Assembly: GCF_014201355.1 (NCBI RefSeq)
Contig: NZ_JACHEG010000006.1
Location: 111,905 to 175,904, forward strand
Origin: Aliirhizobium wenxiniae
GTDB taxonomy: Bacteria > Pseudomonadota > Alphaproteobacteria > Rhizobiales > Rhizobiaceae
Reading direction: 5' to 3'
Length of the DNA: 64,000 nt
Below, one piece after another: positions 27,413 to 35,434 of this stretch. Position 1 is the first letter of the stretch. Each line of letters starts with the position of its first letter. The notes beneath the pieces are model-generated. The model was given only the letters and a program-made list of their open reading frames with translations. It was not told where the DNA came from and made no database searches. A program made the translations under genes and the position numbers.

Positions 27413-28254
27413 AAACCGGAAACGCACTCCCACTCGACCTGAATCTGCCAGTGTCGCAGCTTGGAGAAGGGATCCATTGGGATGCGCAAACCTCATCTCT
27501 CTGGTGGGTCGATATCTCTGGCAAGAACATCCACCGATACGATGCTGAGGCAGGAAATCATCGATCCTGGTCCGTGTCGAAGGAGGTGAGCTTCGTCTTT
27601 CCCCAAACTGACGGGCAATTGTTGATTGGTTTGAGCAACGGCGTCCACGTCTTTGATCCTGAAACAGGAGAAGAGCGCCCGGTGGCGTTGCTCGACCTGC
27701 CTACCGATAACCGGCTGAACGATGGAAAGCTGGACCCCGATGGCCGGCTCTGGGTCGGGACAATCAACACGTCGGCCGAGCCAATGGAAACAGCTGCGCT
27801 GTACTTCCTGCAAGGCGATTGCTTGGTAGAGGTCGAACGCGGATACAAGAACGCGAATGGCAAGGCGTGGAGTGCAGACGGCAAGATCATGTTCCATGCC
27901 GACACCGGTCGCGATACGATCTGGGCCTACGACTATGTTGGCCCTTCAGGTACGGTGACGAACAAACGGGTCTTCGCAAAGACATTTCACGGTAGTCCGG
28001 ACGGTCTGGAGGCTGACGGTGATGGCAACCTTTATGCTGCAGTCTTCGGCGGCTCCCGTGTCGAAATTTTCTCGCAACGCGGTGATCTCGCTGGTCTTAT
28101 CGATCTACCGGTCCCCAATGTGACGAGTTGCTGCTTTGGCGGTCCGGACCGGAAGACGCTGTTCATCACGACTGCATTCGACGGAATGAGCCCTGAAGCG
28201 CGGCAAAAGGCTCCGCTTTCCGGACATGTCTTCAAGGTTCTTTTAGGTGCTTGA
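27409..28254 (+). CDS. SMP-30/gluconolactonase family protein
   Basis: 281 residues, six-bladed beta-propeller of the SMP-30/gluconolactonase/LRE family. Metal-site residues fit LGEGIHWD (Glu), NRLNDGKLDPDGRLWVGT (Asn, Asp) and a SPDGLEADGDGNLYAA segment (Asp). Family members hydrolyse sugar lactones such as gluconolactone. Start ATG behind AGGAG; overlaps the GH15 gene. A glycosidase-lactonase pair implies a path glucoside to glucose to gluconate, with oxidation elsewhere (inference). Confidence 0.88.
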   Translation: MKTGNALPLDLNLPVSQLGEGIHWDAQTSSLWWVDISGKNIHRYDAEAGNHRSWSVSKEVSFVFPQTDGQLLIGLSNGVHVFDPETGEERPVALLDLPTDNRLNDGKLDPDGRLWVGTINTSAEPMETAALYFLQGDCLVEVERGYKNANGKAWSADGKIMFHADTGRDTIWAYDYVGPSGTVTNKRVFAKTFHGSPDGLEADGDGNLYAAVFGGSRVEIFSQRGDLAGLIDLPVPNVTSCCFGGPDRKTLFITTAFDGMSPEARQKAPLSGHVFKVLLGA

Positions 28255-28472
28255 GGCCACGCCTCCAAATTTAACGACACAACCCACATTGTCAGATGGA
28301 ATGCGAGAGCGGCAGATTATGGATGTCTCAATCAGCCTTCAAGGGGGACGAGTCTCCAACTCGATGAGCATCGCTGCTTCCAAGAAGGTTTCCGGAAGGC
28401 CAAGCGTACGACTTAAGGCATCTATGCACGTATCATTGTGGCTGGATGGCGGGGACCCTTCCAACCCGGGCC

Positions 28473-28497
28473 GGAACTTTTCGTCAGTGCGCCTGTT
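28473..28497 (+). promoter_or_regulatory. EcfG/RpoE2-type promoter of the DUF4142 gene
   Basis: GGAAC-17 nt-GTT, 25 nt before the ATG at 28523. Apart from this promoter the interval 28255-28522 holds nothing recognisable. Confidence 0.8.
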
Positions 28498-28522
28498 AGT
28501 GCCAGCAATTAAGGAGACTAAA

Positions 28523-29053
28523 ATGAAAAAGATCGCACTAGCCGCCGCCGCTCTGATGACAGCCACCGCTGCTTTTGCACAGTCGGCAACCGAGTCTATA
28601 GGCGTTAATTCCGCTTTAGGCCTCGCTCCCAAGACCGAGGAGTTTGTCATGCAGGCATCCGCCAGTGATGTCTTTGAAATCGAGTCCAGCAAACTCGCCA
28701 TGCAAAAGGGCGACGAAGCCGTGAAAAAGTTTGCGACGCAGATGATTGCCGACCATGAGAAAACAACGGCAGAACTGACTGCGCTGCTTGACAGCGGAAA
28801 GGTCGAGGGGAAGGCTGAGACCACGCTTATCGACGACCATAAGGAAAACGTCGACGAGCTTGCCAAACTGGACGGCGCGGAATTCAACGAGAAATACATC
28901 GACGATCAGGTCGAGGCTCACGAGGATGCCGTCGATCTCTTCAAGCGCTATGCAGAGGAAGGCGACAACGCGGATCTCAAGGCATTCGCTGCCAAGCATC
29001 TTGCCGCCCTCGAGCATCACCACAAAATGGCTCAAGACATGGATAACGATTGA
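28523..29053 (+). CDS. DUF4142 periplasmic ferritin-like protein
   Basis: 176 residues with a clear signal peptide (MKKIALAAAALMTATAAFAQ). The mature part is the DUF4142 helical bundle with characteristic segments EFVMQASASDVFEIESSKLA, FATQMIADHEKTTAEL and HLAALEHHHKMAQ. DUF4142 proteins have a ferritin-like fold and occur in stress regulons; their activity is unproven. Start supported by AAGGAG. It has its own promoter and a strong terminator, so it is monocistronic. Confidence 0.88.
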   Translation: MKKIALAAAALMTATAAFAQSATESIGVNSALGLAPKTEEFVMQASASDVFEIESSKLAMQKGDEAVKKFATQMIADHEKTTAELTALLDSGKVEGKAETTLIDDHKENVDELAKLDGAEFNEKYIDDQVEAHEDAVDLFKRYAEEGDNADLKAFAAKHLAALEHHHKMAQDMDND

Positions 29054-29074
29054 TCCTCCCGTCGATTTCAAAGA

Positions 29075-29105
29075 AAAGGCGGCATATCTCTGCCGCCTTT
29101 TTTTT
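29075..29105 (+). terminator. Strong intrinsic terminator
   Basis: 10-bp stem (AAAGGCGGCA / TGCCGCCTTT), 6-nt loop, followed by a run of T's. Confidence 0.92.
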
Positions 29106-29274
29106 AAAGGCTTGTAGCCTCCGGCCGTTCTTGCGCGTTCCGCTTTGGATATTAACGCTCTTGCTGCGGCGTCTTGGTTGTGTCGCCGCTTTCATTAAGA
29201 GGCACGGAAACTGAGTCATGTGGGGCCAATTGGCCCTCTCCATCACCATACGTACCGTTATGAAGTAGATTTAT

Positions 29275-30138
29275 TCAAATCATGATCTCACCACCTGTGA
29301 CCGGGATAACCGCTCCAGTCATGTAGCTTCCAAGCTCTGAAGCCAGCAGGACATACGCTCCGGCCAGTTCCGCAGGCTGGCCCGCCCGTTTCAACAGGGT
29401 CTGTTCGCCGAACTTAGCTGATTTTTCCGGCGACATGGTTGAGGGAATGAGGGGAGTCCAGATCGGTCCTGGCGCTACGGCGTTCACGCGTATGCCCTTT
29501 GCGGCGAGCATCTCCGCCAAACCTGCTGTGAAATTAGAGACGGCTCCCTTTGTTGAGGCGTACGCAAGGAGCTGAGGAGACGGTTGGCGGGACTGGATGG
29601 ATGTGGTGTTAATGATAGCGCCGCCAGGTTTCATATGAGGTGCGGCGGCTTTTGAAAGGAAAAACGGTGCATAGATATTTGTCCGGAAGGTCTCATCCCA
29701 TTCAACGGCGCTGATGTCGCTGATGTCGGCATAGGTCCTTTGGAAAGCCGCGTTGTTCACGAGGACATCGAGGCCGCCAAGTTCTGCCACCGTTCGTTCC
29801 ACCAAGTCGATGCAGTGATCCTCTGATTTGATGTCGCCGGGAATCACAAGGGCTTTCCGGCCGGCATCTCCCACCCATTTGGCCGTATCGTGCGCATCTT
29901 CATCCTCGTTGAGATAGGAAATGACAACGTCAGCCCCTTCGCGGGCAAACGCGATTGCAACTGCTTTACCGATACCGGAGTCAGCGCCTGTAATGAGGGC
30001 CACCTTGCCTGCCAGCCTTCCGTTGCCTTGATAGGAATGCTCTCCGTGATCGGGCACAGGCTTCATAAGCTTTGTTTCGCCAGGGGGCTGTTGCTGCTGC
30101 TCAGGCTGCGGCGGGGAAGGGCGACGTTCTTCAGTCAT
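29275..30138 (-). CDS. Short-chain dehydrogenase/reductase (YghA-like)
   Basis: 287 residues. A Pro/Gln-rich N-terminus (about 40 residues) precedes a classical SDR domain: cofactor motif TGADSGIGKA, NNAA, an active-site Ser in TTSIQS and YASTKGA (Tyr-x-x-x-Lys). The extended N-terminus and the HSYQG-like segment match the YghA/'SDR family oxidoreductase' stress group. The substrate is unknown. ATG 30138 is behind AGGAG. After the stop the same frame stays open for 41 codons without a start (ending TTKTPQQER); significance unclear. Divergent from Mn catalase 2, each with its own stress promoter. Confidence 0.88.
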   Translation of the reverse strand: MTEERRPSPPQPEQQQQPPGETKLMKPVPDHGEHSYQGNGRLAGKVALITGADSGIGKAVAIAFAREGADVVISYLNEDEDAHDTAKWVGDAGRKALVIPGDIKSEDHCIDLVERTVAELGGLDVLVNNAAFQRTYADISDISAVEWDETFRTNIYAPFFLSKAAAPHMKPGGAIINTTSIQSRQPSPQLLAYASTKGAVSNFTAGLAEMLAAKGIRVNAVAPGPIWTPLIPSTMSPEKSAKFGEQTLLKRAGQPAELAGAYVLLASELGSYMTGAVIPVTGGEIMI

Positions 30139-30170
30139 GGCTTTCTCCTGTATTTTCACAACAGGGCGCT

Positions 30171-30195
30171 AACCAAACAAGTGCCTCACAGTTCC
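30171..30195 (-). promoter_or_regulatory. EcfG/RpoE2-type promoter of the SDR gene
   Basis: On the minus strand GGAAC-17 nt-GTT, ending 33 nt before the SDR start codon; paired divergently with 30273-30297. Confidence 0.78.
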
Positions 30196-30272
30196 AGATG
30201 GTCCCCGACTTTCGCCCGTCCGTCACGGGGCGCCATTAAGATCAGATCGGACCCATCTTCAATCTGGTTATT

Positions 30273-30297
30273 GGAACTTCCAAACCCGCTCCCTGTT
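30273..30297 (+). promoter_or_regulatory. EcfG/RpoE2-type promoter of Mn catalase 2
   Basis: GGAAC-17 nt-GTT, 50 nt upstream of the catalase ATG. Confidence 0.8.
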
Positions 30298-30347
30298 CGC
30301 TGCCCGATATCTTTCCGGGTATCGGAATTCCACACGAGGAGATAATC

Positions 30348-31211
30348 ATGTTTAGTTTCGACAAGCGTCTGCAGTATCCGGTCAAGGTCGGTTCTCCCGA
30401 CCCCATCTTCGCCAGGATGCTCCAGCAGGCGATCGGCGGCGTCGAGGGCGAGATCCGCGTTTGCATGCAGTACTTCTTCCAGGCTTGGGGCGCACGCGGC
30501 CCGACTACAAAATACCGGGACATGCTTCTCCACACAGCGACGGAAGAAATCGGCCATATCGAAATGCTGGCAACAGCCGTCGCCCTCAATCTCGACAAGG
30601 CCCCGGCCAGCCTCGCTGAAGCCGGCGCTGCAGACGGAATTGTCGGCGCAGTCATGGGGGGCGAAAACCCCCGCCACGTCGTTGAAGGCATGCTGCACCG
30701 TCACATTCTGTCTACCGGCATGGCGGCCTTTCCAGGCAATTCGGAAGGTGTGCCGTTCGACATGTCGCATATTTATGCGAGCGGCAATCTGGCAGCGGAT
30801 ATGTACTGCAACGTAGCAGCCGAAAGCACCGGCCGAGTGTTGGCAACACGTCTCTATAATGCCGCTCATGATGAGGGCATGAAGGACATGCTTCATTTCA
30901 TGATCGCCCGCGACACCATGCACCAGCAACAGTGGCTGGCGGTTATCGAAGAGCTCGGCGGACATGAGGGCGCGCTGCCCATCCCCAATAGCTTCCCCCA
31001 GGAAAAGGAAGATCAGACTCACAACTACGATTTCTTTGCCACCGCTTCGGATGGCTCCGTGCCACCTCCCGCGCGATGGAATGACGGCCCCTCGATGGAT
31101 GGTAAAGGTCAGTTCACGGTGTTCCAGAACGTCCCGATGGGTGACGAACCAGTTCTTGGACCGGCGCGACCGGATAGTGGTGCGCAGAACGAGCAGATCG
31201 GGAAAGTGTAA
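30348..31211 (+). CDS. Manganese catalase (second, KatN-like)
   Basis: 287 residues. Ferritin-like bundle with metal-ligand segments GGVEGEIRVCMQYFFQ, HTATEEIGHIEM, NVAAESTGRV and HDEGMKDMLHFMIARDTMHQ; the C-terminal tail is typical of hexameric Mn catalases. It removes hydrogen peroxide in the cytoplasm. Quite different in sequence from the enzyme at 2908, so the two are not a recent duplication. Shine-Dalgarno GAGGAG. A 420-codon open frame antisense to this gene is a shadow. Confidence 0.93.
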   Translation: MFSFDKRLQYPVKVGSPDPIFARMLQQAIGGVEGEIRVCMQYFFQAWGARGPTTKYRDMLLHTATEEIGHIEMLATAVALNLDKAPASLAEAGAADGIVGAVMGGENPRHVVEGMLHRHILSTGMAAFPGNSEGVPFDMSHIYASGNLAADMYCNVAAESTGRVLATRLYNAAHDEGMKDMLHFMIARDTMHQQQWLAVIEELGGHEGALPIPNSFPQEKEDQTHNYDFFATASDGSVPPPARWNDGPSMDGKGQFTVFQNVPMGDEPVLGPARPDSGAQNEQIGKV

Positions 31212-31274
31212 ACCGTTAGCCGGCCCGGCCGCGCTGGGCTGGCTCATTCGCTTGCAAAATCTCAAAGGTGACGG

Positions 31275-32036
31275 ATGGCAAAACTGAACCGCCGAGCAAT
31301 GGGAGCACTCGCGCTTGGCTTCAGTCTTGGAGGCTTCTTCGACGGGATACTCTTGCATCAAATCCTGCAGTGGCACCACTTGCTGAGCGGGCTTGAGCAG
31401 GCTCGCCTCGATATTAGCTTTCTCATCCTGACTGACGGCCTCTTTCACGGCCTCATGTACGTCGTAGCGATAACCGGGCTGTATCTGCTTTGGACGTCAC
31501 GCGCTCCGACAACACAAAGCGAGACCGAGCCTTTGCTCGCACGCGCTATGATAGGTTTTGGGATCTGGCATCTTGTTGACGCCGTCCTTTCGCACTGGGT
31601 TCTCGGCATCCACCGTGTCCGAATGGACGTCGAGCAGCCCTTGCTCTGGGACCTCTCCTGGTTGGCTGTCTTTGGATTGCTTTCTCTCGCGACTGGCTAT
31701 CACCTGATGAAGAGGCGCACAGGCAGCACATCGTTTCTTTGTTCTCCTGTCGCACTCGTTCTTGCCACCTTGATCGCGGGATCGATAGCAAGTTTCCCGG
31801 CGCCCCGCGGAGAGAGCGTCATCGTCTTGCTGCGTCCAGGCACGAGCGAGACCGCGATGATGGCGGGATTAGACGCCGTCGATGGGCGCCTGGTGTGGAC
31901 GGACCGGTCAAGTAAAGTATGGGCAATTGACGTGCCGGCCGATGCCGAGCTCGGTCGCCTGTATGGCTACGGTGCGTTGCTGGTTAGCAATTCGAACGCA
32001 CCTGTCGGATGCCTCAACTGGATTAGAATGAACTGA
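31275..32036 (+). CDS. DUF2243 membrane protein
   Basis: 253 residues. The DUF2243 region has about four to five helices with conserved histidines (GGFFDGILLHQILQWHH, DGLFHGLMYV, GFGIWHLVDAVLSHWVLGIH). A C-terminal extension after residue 180 is partly soluble. Members often neighbour cytochrome oxidase or copper genes; function unknown. No independent stress promoter, so it may be transcribed from the catalase promoter 63 nt before it. Confidence 0.82.
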   Translation: MAKLNRRAMGALALGFSLGGFFDGILLHQILQWHHLLSGLEQARLDISFLILTDGLFHGLMYVVAITGLYLLWTSRAPTTQSETEPLLARAMIGFGIWHLVDAVLSHWVLGIHRVRMDVEQPLLWDLSWLAVFGLLSLATGYHLMKRRTGSTSFLCSPVALVLATLIAGSIASFPAPRGESVIVLLRPGTSETAMMAGLDAVDGRLVWTDRSSKVWAIDVPADAELGRLYGYGALLVSNSNAPVGCLNWIRMN

Positions 32037-32172
32037 TCCAAACCAACGCGAGCGCTGCGGCCAGCAGCAGTACTCCTAGAAGTATAGCGGACCGCACGAT
32101 ACCGGCTTTGGCATTCTGAGCCCCGATCAAGCGAAAATACCAGTCTGGGCCTTGGTTTCCGGAATGAGACAT
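32023..32172 (-). CDS. Small single-helix membrane protein (49 aa)
   Basis: MSHSGNQGPDWYFRLIGAQN followed by one transmembrane helix (AILLGVLLLAAALALVWI). It overlaps the end of the DUF2243 gene tail-to-tail and starts four bases after the stop of the next minus-strand small gene, so the two form a short operon behind the promoter at 32387-32411. Confidence 0.55.
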   Translation of the reverse strand: MSHSGNQGPDWYFRLIGAQNAKAGIVRSAILLGVLLLAAALALVWISSF

Positions 32173-32176
32173 GGCG

Positions 32177-32359
32177 TCAGGTTTCTGTGACCGGGCCACA
32201 GACGGCGATGAAAATATAAGGAGCAAAGGCTGCAACTACGAATGCCTCCAGGAAACCGACCGCGCCACGTCCCATTACAACCTTGCGCTTCCTGTCTTGC
32301 GGCGAGTCATTCGAGGGGGTTAGACCCGTCGGCGTGTGCGTGCATTTATGTCCTGTCAC
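32177..32359 (-). CDS. Small membrane protein (60 aa)
   Basis: GTG start behind GGGAG. A polar N-terminus is followed by one hydrophobic helix (GFLEAFVVAAFAPYIFIAV). Unknown family. First gene after a minus-strand EcfG-type promoter and immediately upstream of a second tiny membrane protein. Confidence 0.5.
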   Translation of the reverse strand: MTGHKCTHTPTGLTPSNDSPQDRKRKVVMGRGAVGFLEAFVVAAFAPYIFIAVCGPVTET

Positions 32360-32386
32360 TGCGTTACTCCCTCGTTATGCCCAGCG

Positions 32387-32411
32387 AACCGACGCATGAG
32401 GGGAAAGTTCC
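32387..32411 (-). promoter_or_regulatory. EcfG/RpoE2-type promoter, minus strand of a divergent pair
   Basis: On the minus strand GGAAC-17 nt-GTT. Its -35 overlaps a perfect dyad (32395-32402 CATGAGGG, 32410-32417 complement). Faces the two small membrane protein genes. Confidence 0.72.
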
Positions 32412-32417
32412 CTCATG
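32395..32417. repeat. 8-bp dyad between divergent stress promoters
   Basis: CATGAGGG and its exact complement separated by 7 nt, placed between the two promoters and overlapping one -35. Could be an operator or a chance palindrome. Confidence 0.5.
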
Positions 32418-32422
32418 TGGAT

Positions 32423-32447
32423 GGAACTAATGACGTTTGCTCAGGTT
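32423..32447 (+). promoter_or_regulatory. EcfG/RpoE2-type promoter of the NDH-2 operon
   Basis: GGAAC-17 nt-GTT, 32 nt before the GTG of the NADH dehydrogenase gene. Confidence 0.8.
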
Positions 32448-32479
32448 AGCGCGGCTCATCAAAGATTCATGAGGGGCCA

Positions 32480-33781
32480 GTGCCAGAACGTATCCTAATA
32501 ATCGGAGGAGGCTTTGGCGGCCTTGCCTGTGCGCGAGAGCTTGGCGACACGGAGTACTCGGTCACTGTGATTGATCGTCGCAATCACAACCTTTTCCAGC
32601 CATTGTTATATCAGGTAGCAACCGCGGCACTTTCCCCCGCAGATATCGCCGAGCCCATCCGCAAGACCTTGGGTCGTTATCGCAACATCAACATGATCAT
32701 GGCCGAGGTGGTCGGGATCGATGTGCAACGGCAGCTTGTTCAGCTCGAGGGCGGCGACCGGGTTGATTATGACCGTCTGGTCATCGCCACTGGGTCGGAA
32801 TATAATTATTTCGGCAGAGATACCTGGCGCGATAACGCACCGGGCATGAAGACGATTCACGAAGCCCGCCAGATCCGGCAGCGTCTCTTATCGTCATTCG
32901 AGAAGGCGGAGAGAGCCCACAACGAACAGGAGAAGCGCAACCTTCTCACTTATGTGGTGATCGGAGGCGGGCCGACCGGCGTCGAGATGGCCGGAGCGAT
33001 ATCCGAGCTTGGTCGCTTCATGATCAACAGGGACTTCAGAAACATCCAACCCGACCAGCTCAGGGTGATCCTGATCGAGGCGGGTCCCCGGATCCTCGCC
33101 GCGTTTCCGGAAAAGCTCATCGACTACGCGCGCCACTACCTTGAGAAGATCGGTGTAGAGGTGCGCACAGGCGAGAGGGTCCTTGATGTAAGATCGGATG
33201 GCGTCACGGTTGGGAGTGAGTTCATTCGAACCGGCTGCGTCGTCTGGGGCGCGGGCGTCAAGGCGTCGCCCGCGCACCGGTGGCTCGGGCTTGATGCTGT
33301 CCCAGGCGGTCGTATTCCGGTTGATCCTCAGTTGCAGGTCGTAGGCCACCGAAACATTTTTGCCCTTGGAGACACCGCCGATTTCACGGGAACCGATGCA
33401 AAGCCGCTGCCCGGCCTGGCGCAGGTTGCCAAGCAGCAAGGGGTCTACCTTGGGCGTCTGTTGAAAAATCAAAGTGCCGACCCGGCGGCGTTTGTGTTCA
33501 GGAACCGAGGCAACACAGCGGTTATCGGACGAAACGCAGCCATTTTCGATTTCGGCAAGTGGACCTTGAAGGGAAGAGCCGCCTGGTTCCTGTGGGCCTT
33601 CGTGCACGTGTACCTGCTGATCAATTTCGAAAAGCGCATCCTCGTGAGTGTTCAATGGATATGGCGCTACCTCACCCGGCAGCGCGGCGCGCGCCTGATT
33701 GAGGAAGGCTCGATCGGGGGGGCCGATGTAACCGTGCCCTCTGTCGTTTACCCAGTGACCAGGCCAGGAGGTGTTAGATGA
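32480..33781 (+). CDS. Type II NADH dehydrogenase (NDH-2-like flavoprotein)
   Basis: 433 residues. FAD-binding fold at the N-terminus (ILIIGGGFGGLACAREL), NQ-type motif FQPLLYQVATAALSPADIA, NAD-binding fold (LTYVVIGGGPTGVEMAGAI), FAD-contacting FALGDTADF, LPGLAQVAKQQGVYLGR, and an amphipathic/hydrophobic C-terminus (AAWFLWAFVHVYLLINF) for membrane attachment. It passes electrons from NADH to quinone without proton pumping. Start is GTG behind GAGGGG. Under stress control it could keep NADH turnover going when complex I is limiting (inference). Overlaps the next gene by ATGA. Confidence 0.9.
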   Translation: MPERILIIGGGFGGLACARELGDTEYSVTVIDRRNHNLFQPLLYQVATAALSPADIAEPIRKTLGRYRNINMIMAEVVGIDVQRQLVQLEGGDRVDYDRLVIATGSEYNYFGRDTWRDNAPGMKTIHEARQIRQRLLSSFEKAERAHNEQEKRNLLTYVVIGGGPTGVEMAGAISELGRFMINRDFRNIQPDQLRVILIEAGPRILAAFPEKLIDYARHYLEKIGVEVRTGERVLDVRSDGVTVGSEFIRTGCVVWGAGVKASPAHRWLGLDAVPGGRIPVDPQLQVVGHRNIFALGDTADFTGTDAKPLPGLAQVAKQQGVYLGRLLKNQSADPAAFVFRNRGNTAVIGRNAAIFDFGKWTLKGRAAWFLWAFVHVYLLINFEKRILVSVQWIWRYLTRQRGARLIEEGSIGGADVTVPSVVYPVTRPGGVR

Positions 33782-33975
33782 TGCAGTTCGGGTTTTTTGC
33801 TCTGGTGGCAGGGGCAACGCTTTTCGCTATCGCGATTTCCGTCGCATCAAAAAAGATGATGTGGCTCGGCGTGGTTCTGTCCATCGTCGGCGTGCTCGGG
33901 GTTGGCTTCTATTTTTTCAACGGCAGCCAAGCGGGACCTGATGACCCACCCGACGTTTCCGGCTCTACCCAGTGA
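33778..33975 (+). CDS. Small two-helix membrane protein (65 aa)
   Basis: MMQFGFFALVAGATLFAIAI and a second hydrophobic stretch (MWLGVVLSIVGVLGVGFYFF), then an acidic tail. Translationally coupled to the NDH-2 gene by ATGA. Unknown family; perhaps a partner at the membrane. Confidence 0.65.
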   Translation: MMQFGFFALVAGATLFAIAISVASKKMMWLGVVLSIVGVLGVGFYFFNGSQAGPDDPPDVSGSTQ

Positions 33976-34002
33976 ATCCGATTTCTAAAGCGAGGATGCT
34001 CC

Positions 34003-34173
34003 ATGGCTCAACAGGAGAAGGCCGCAAGCGGGATGATGATGTTTGTTGCGCTCGTTATGGTCGCGGCGCTGGCCTTGGCCGCGCTCTATTTTTTCGTACT
34101 AACTCCAGGGAGTCCAAACAGCAGTACTATCCAACGGCCGCAAGAGGGGACATTGGAGCAACACACGCGATGA
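34003..34173 (+). CDS. Small single-helix membrane protein (56 aa)
   Basis: ATG behind GAGG: MAQQEKAASGMMMFVALVMV with the helix continuing AALALAALYFFVL, then a Ser/Thr-rich tail. A longer overlapping frame (33972-34268) has no such features and was rejected. Third gene of the NDH-2 operon. Confidence 0.6.
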   Translation: MAQQEKAASGMMMFVALVMVAALALAALYFFVLTPGSPNSSTIQRPQEGTLEQHTR

Positions 34174-34210
34174 TGTGCCAGCTGGAACGTTTCGCAGTGA
34201 GCACAGCGCC

Positions 34211-34235
34211 GGAACTCTGGGAGGGGAAAGCAGTT
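34211..34235 (+). promoter_or_regulatory. EcfG/RpoE2-type promoter of the second DUF892 gene
   Basis: GGAAC-17 nt-GTT, only 25 nt before the ATG at 34261, giving a very short leader. Confidence 0.75.
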
Positions 34236-34260
34236 CGCTGTTGGTTAAAAGGAGGCAATG

Positions 34261-34773
34261 ATGTCTGAAGATAAGACAAGAGATATCTTCATTACAGGTC
34301 TGAAGAACGCTCACGCGATGGAGAACCAGGCGCTCTCCATCATGAAGCCTCAGGTCAAGCGGATCGAGAACTATCCCGATGTCGCAGCGAGGCTCGAAGA
34401 GCATATCCGAGAGACGGAAGGACAAATCAGACGTCTGGATGAGATCCTGACATCCCTCGCCAAGGGAAACTCCTCGTTAAAGGATGCTGCCCTGTCATTC
34501 ACCGGCTCGATGGCAGCACTTAGCCATACCGTCGCCGGGGATGAAATCCTCAAGAACAGCATGGCCAGTTTCGCATTCGAGCACTTCGAAATTGCGGCTT
34601 ATAAATCGCTGATCACGATCGCCGAGCTCGGCGGCTTCGCAGCGTTGGTCAATCCCTTGCAGGCTAGCCTCAACGAAGAAATCGCTATGGCTGCATGGCT
34701 TGAAGAGAACCTCCGTCCAACAACGATCCGGTTCGCCAATCTCAAGGAAGCAGGCGTCTCGGCAAAGATATAA
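34261..34773 (+). CDS. DUF892 (YciE/YciF-like) ferritin-fold protein
   Basis: 170 residues; the DUF892 bundle spans nearly all of it: FITGLKNAHAMENQALSIM, HIRETEGQIRRLDEILTSLA and ASFAFEHFEIAAYKSLITIA. This member is of the more diverged 'AHAMENQA' type, unlike the YAEKKI type at 1060 and 35435. ATG 34261 fits AGGAGG better than the ATG three bases earlier. Confidence 0.85.
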   Translation: MSEDKTRDIFITGLKNAHAMENQALSIMKPQVKRIENYPDVAARLEEHIRETEGQIRRLDEILTSLAKGNSSLKDAALSFTGSMAALSHTVAGDEILKNSMASFAFEHFEIAAYKSLITIAELGGFAALVNPLQASLNEEIAMAAWLEENLRPTTIRFANLKEAGVSAKI

Positions 34774-34817
34774 ACGTCTGATCTTATTCATAAGCACGTC
34801 TTAGAAAGGGAACACAA

Positions 34818-34964
34818 ATGACTGATCCCGCGAAATCAAGCCCGGAAAGCGATGCGGCACGCTCTGACGCGAAGACTGCCGATGAGGGCCGGAAGGATCT
34901 GAAAAAGCGCGCTGAGGAAAGCCTGAAAAAGGGCAGGGGTGAGCAATTGGACGATAGAACATGA
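34818..34964 (+). CDS. Small charged protein (48 aa)
   Basis: ATG behind AAAGGGAA: MTDPAKSSPESDAARSDAKT, then a Lys/Glu-rich helix (GRKDLKKRAEESLKKGRG). Hydrophilic and probably disordered; family unknown. Overlaps the next small gene by ATGA. Confidence 0.55.
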   Translation: MTDPAKSSPESDAARSDAKTADEGRKDLKKRAEESLKKGRGEQLDDRT

Positions 34965-35119
34965 ACCCGGTGAGGGAGGGCCGGAAAGGCTTGATCACCA
35001 TTCTTGCGCTTGTTGCAGCCTTGGTTCTGATCGTTGCTGTGATTTATATGATCCGGATGCCGTCTGCGGCCCCGCCGGAAGCCCAGCCATCTCCTCATGC
35101 CATTGATCAAGGGGGTTGA
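34961..35119 (+). CDS. Small single-helix membrane protein (52 aa)
   Basis: MNPVREGRKGLITILALVAA with the helix continuing LVLIVAVIYMI, then a Pro/Ala-rich tail. Coupled to the preceding gene by ATGA; family unknown. Confidence 0.55.
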   Translation: MNPVREGRKGLITILALVAALVLIVAVIYMIRMPSAAPPEAQPSPHAIDQGG

Positions 35120-35135
35120 GGCGGTGGGATAAGGA

Positions 35136-35158
35136 ACGATGGCGGAAACCGCCATCGT
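35136..35158. terminator. Bidirectional hairpin between convergent genes
   Basis: Perfect 10-bp stem (ACGATGGCGG / CCGCCATCGT) with a 3-nt loop, between a plus-strand and a minus-strand stop codon. Confidence 0.75.
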
Positions 35159-35195
35159 CTCAAGTTCAGCTTCATATAGATCGGCGACGCTAAAT

Positions 35196-35375
35196 TTAAT
35201 ACTCTTCGTCGTCCCAGCTTGCAGCTGTGCTATCGGTGTTATTCTGTCCCTGGCCGGCATCCCACTCGGCGCTGGCCTGCGCCCATTGCTCGGCATCCTG
35301 GCCATCGGGACGCCCAGCCTCTTCCCAGAGCTGATAAGCTCGTTTTGATATCCACTCCTCGCGATCGGTTCCCAT
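35196..35375 (-). CDS. DUF2934 small protein
   Basis: 59 residues; DUF2934 core EEWISKRAYQLWEEAGRPDG followed by a WDDEE C-terminus. Family function unknown; often duplicated in rhizobia. Start ATG behind AGGAGG; the longer frame from 35438 was rejected. A closely similar copy lies at 62455. It follows the DUF892 gene on the same strand. Confidence 0.78.
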   Translation of the reverse strand: MGTDREEWISKRAYQLWEEAGRPDGQDAEQWAQASAEWDAGQGQNNTDSTAASWDDEEY

Positions 35376-35399
35376 ACCTTCCTCCTGTAAATGATTATG

Positions 35400-35428
35400 C
35401 GGCCGGCGAGCGTCGAGCTCGCCGGCCG
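35400..35428 (-). terminator. Hairpin between DUF892 and DUF2934 genes
   Basis: 11-bp GC-rich stem (CGGCCGGCGAG / CTCGCCGGCCG) with a 7-nt loop just past the DUF892 stop. No T-run, so it may attenuate or protect mRNA rather than stop transcription fully. Confidence 0.55.
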
Positions 35429-35434
35429 AGATCG

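Noticed and set aside
30186-31448. 420-codon minus-strand open frame
   Set aside because: Fully antisense to the clear Mn catalase; no family motifs; a shadow of GC-rich codon use.
32894-33817. 307-codon minus-strand open frame
   Set aside because: Antisense to the NDH-2 gene, without motifs or start signals.
33972-34268. 98-codon frame after the NDH-2 operon
   Set aside because: Overlaps a better supported 56-aa membrane protein with Shine-Dalgarno at 34003 and a promoter at 34211.
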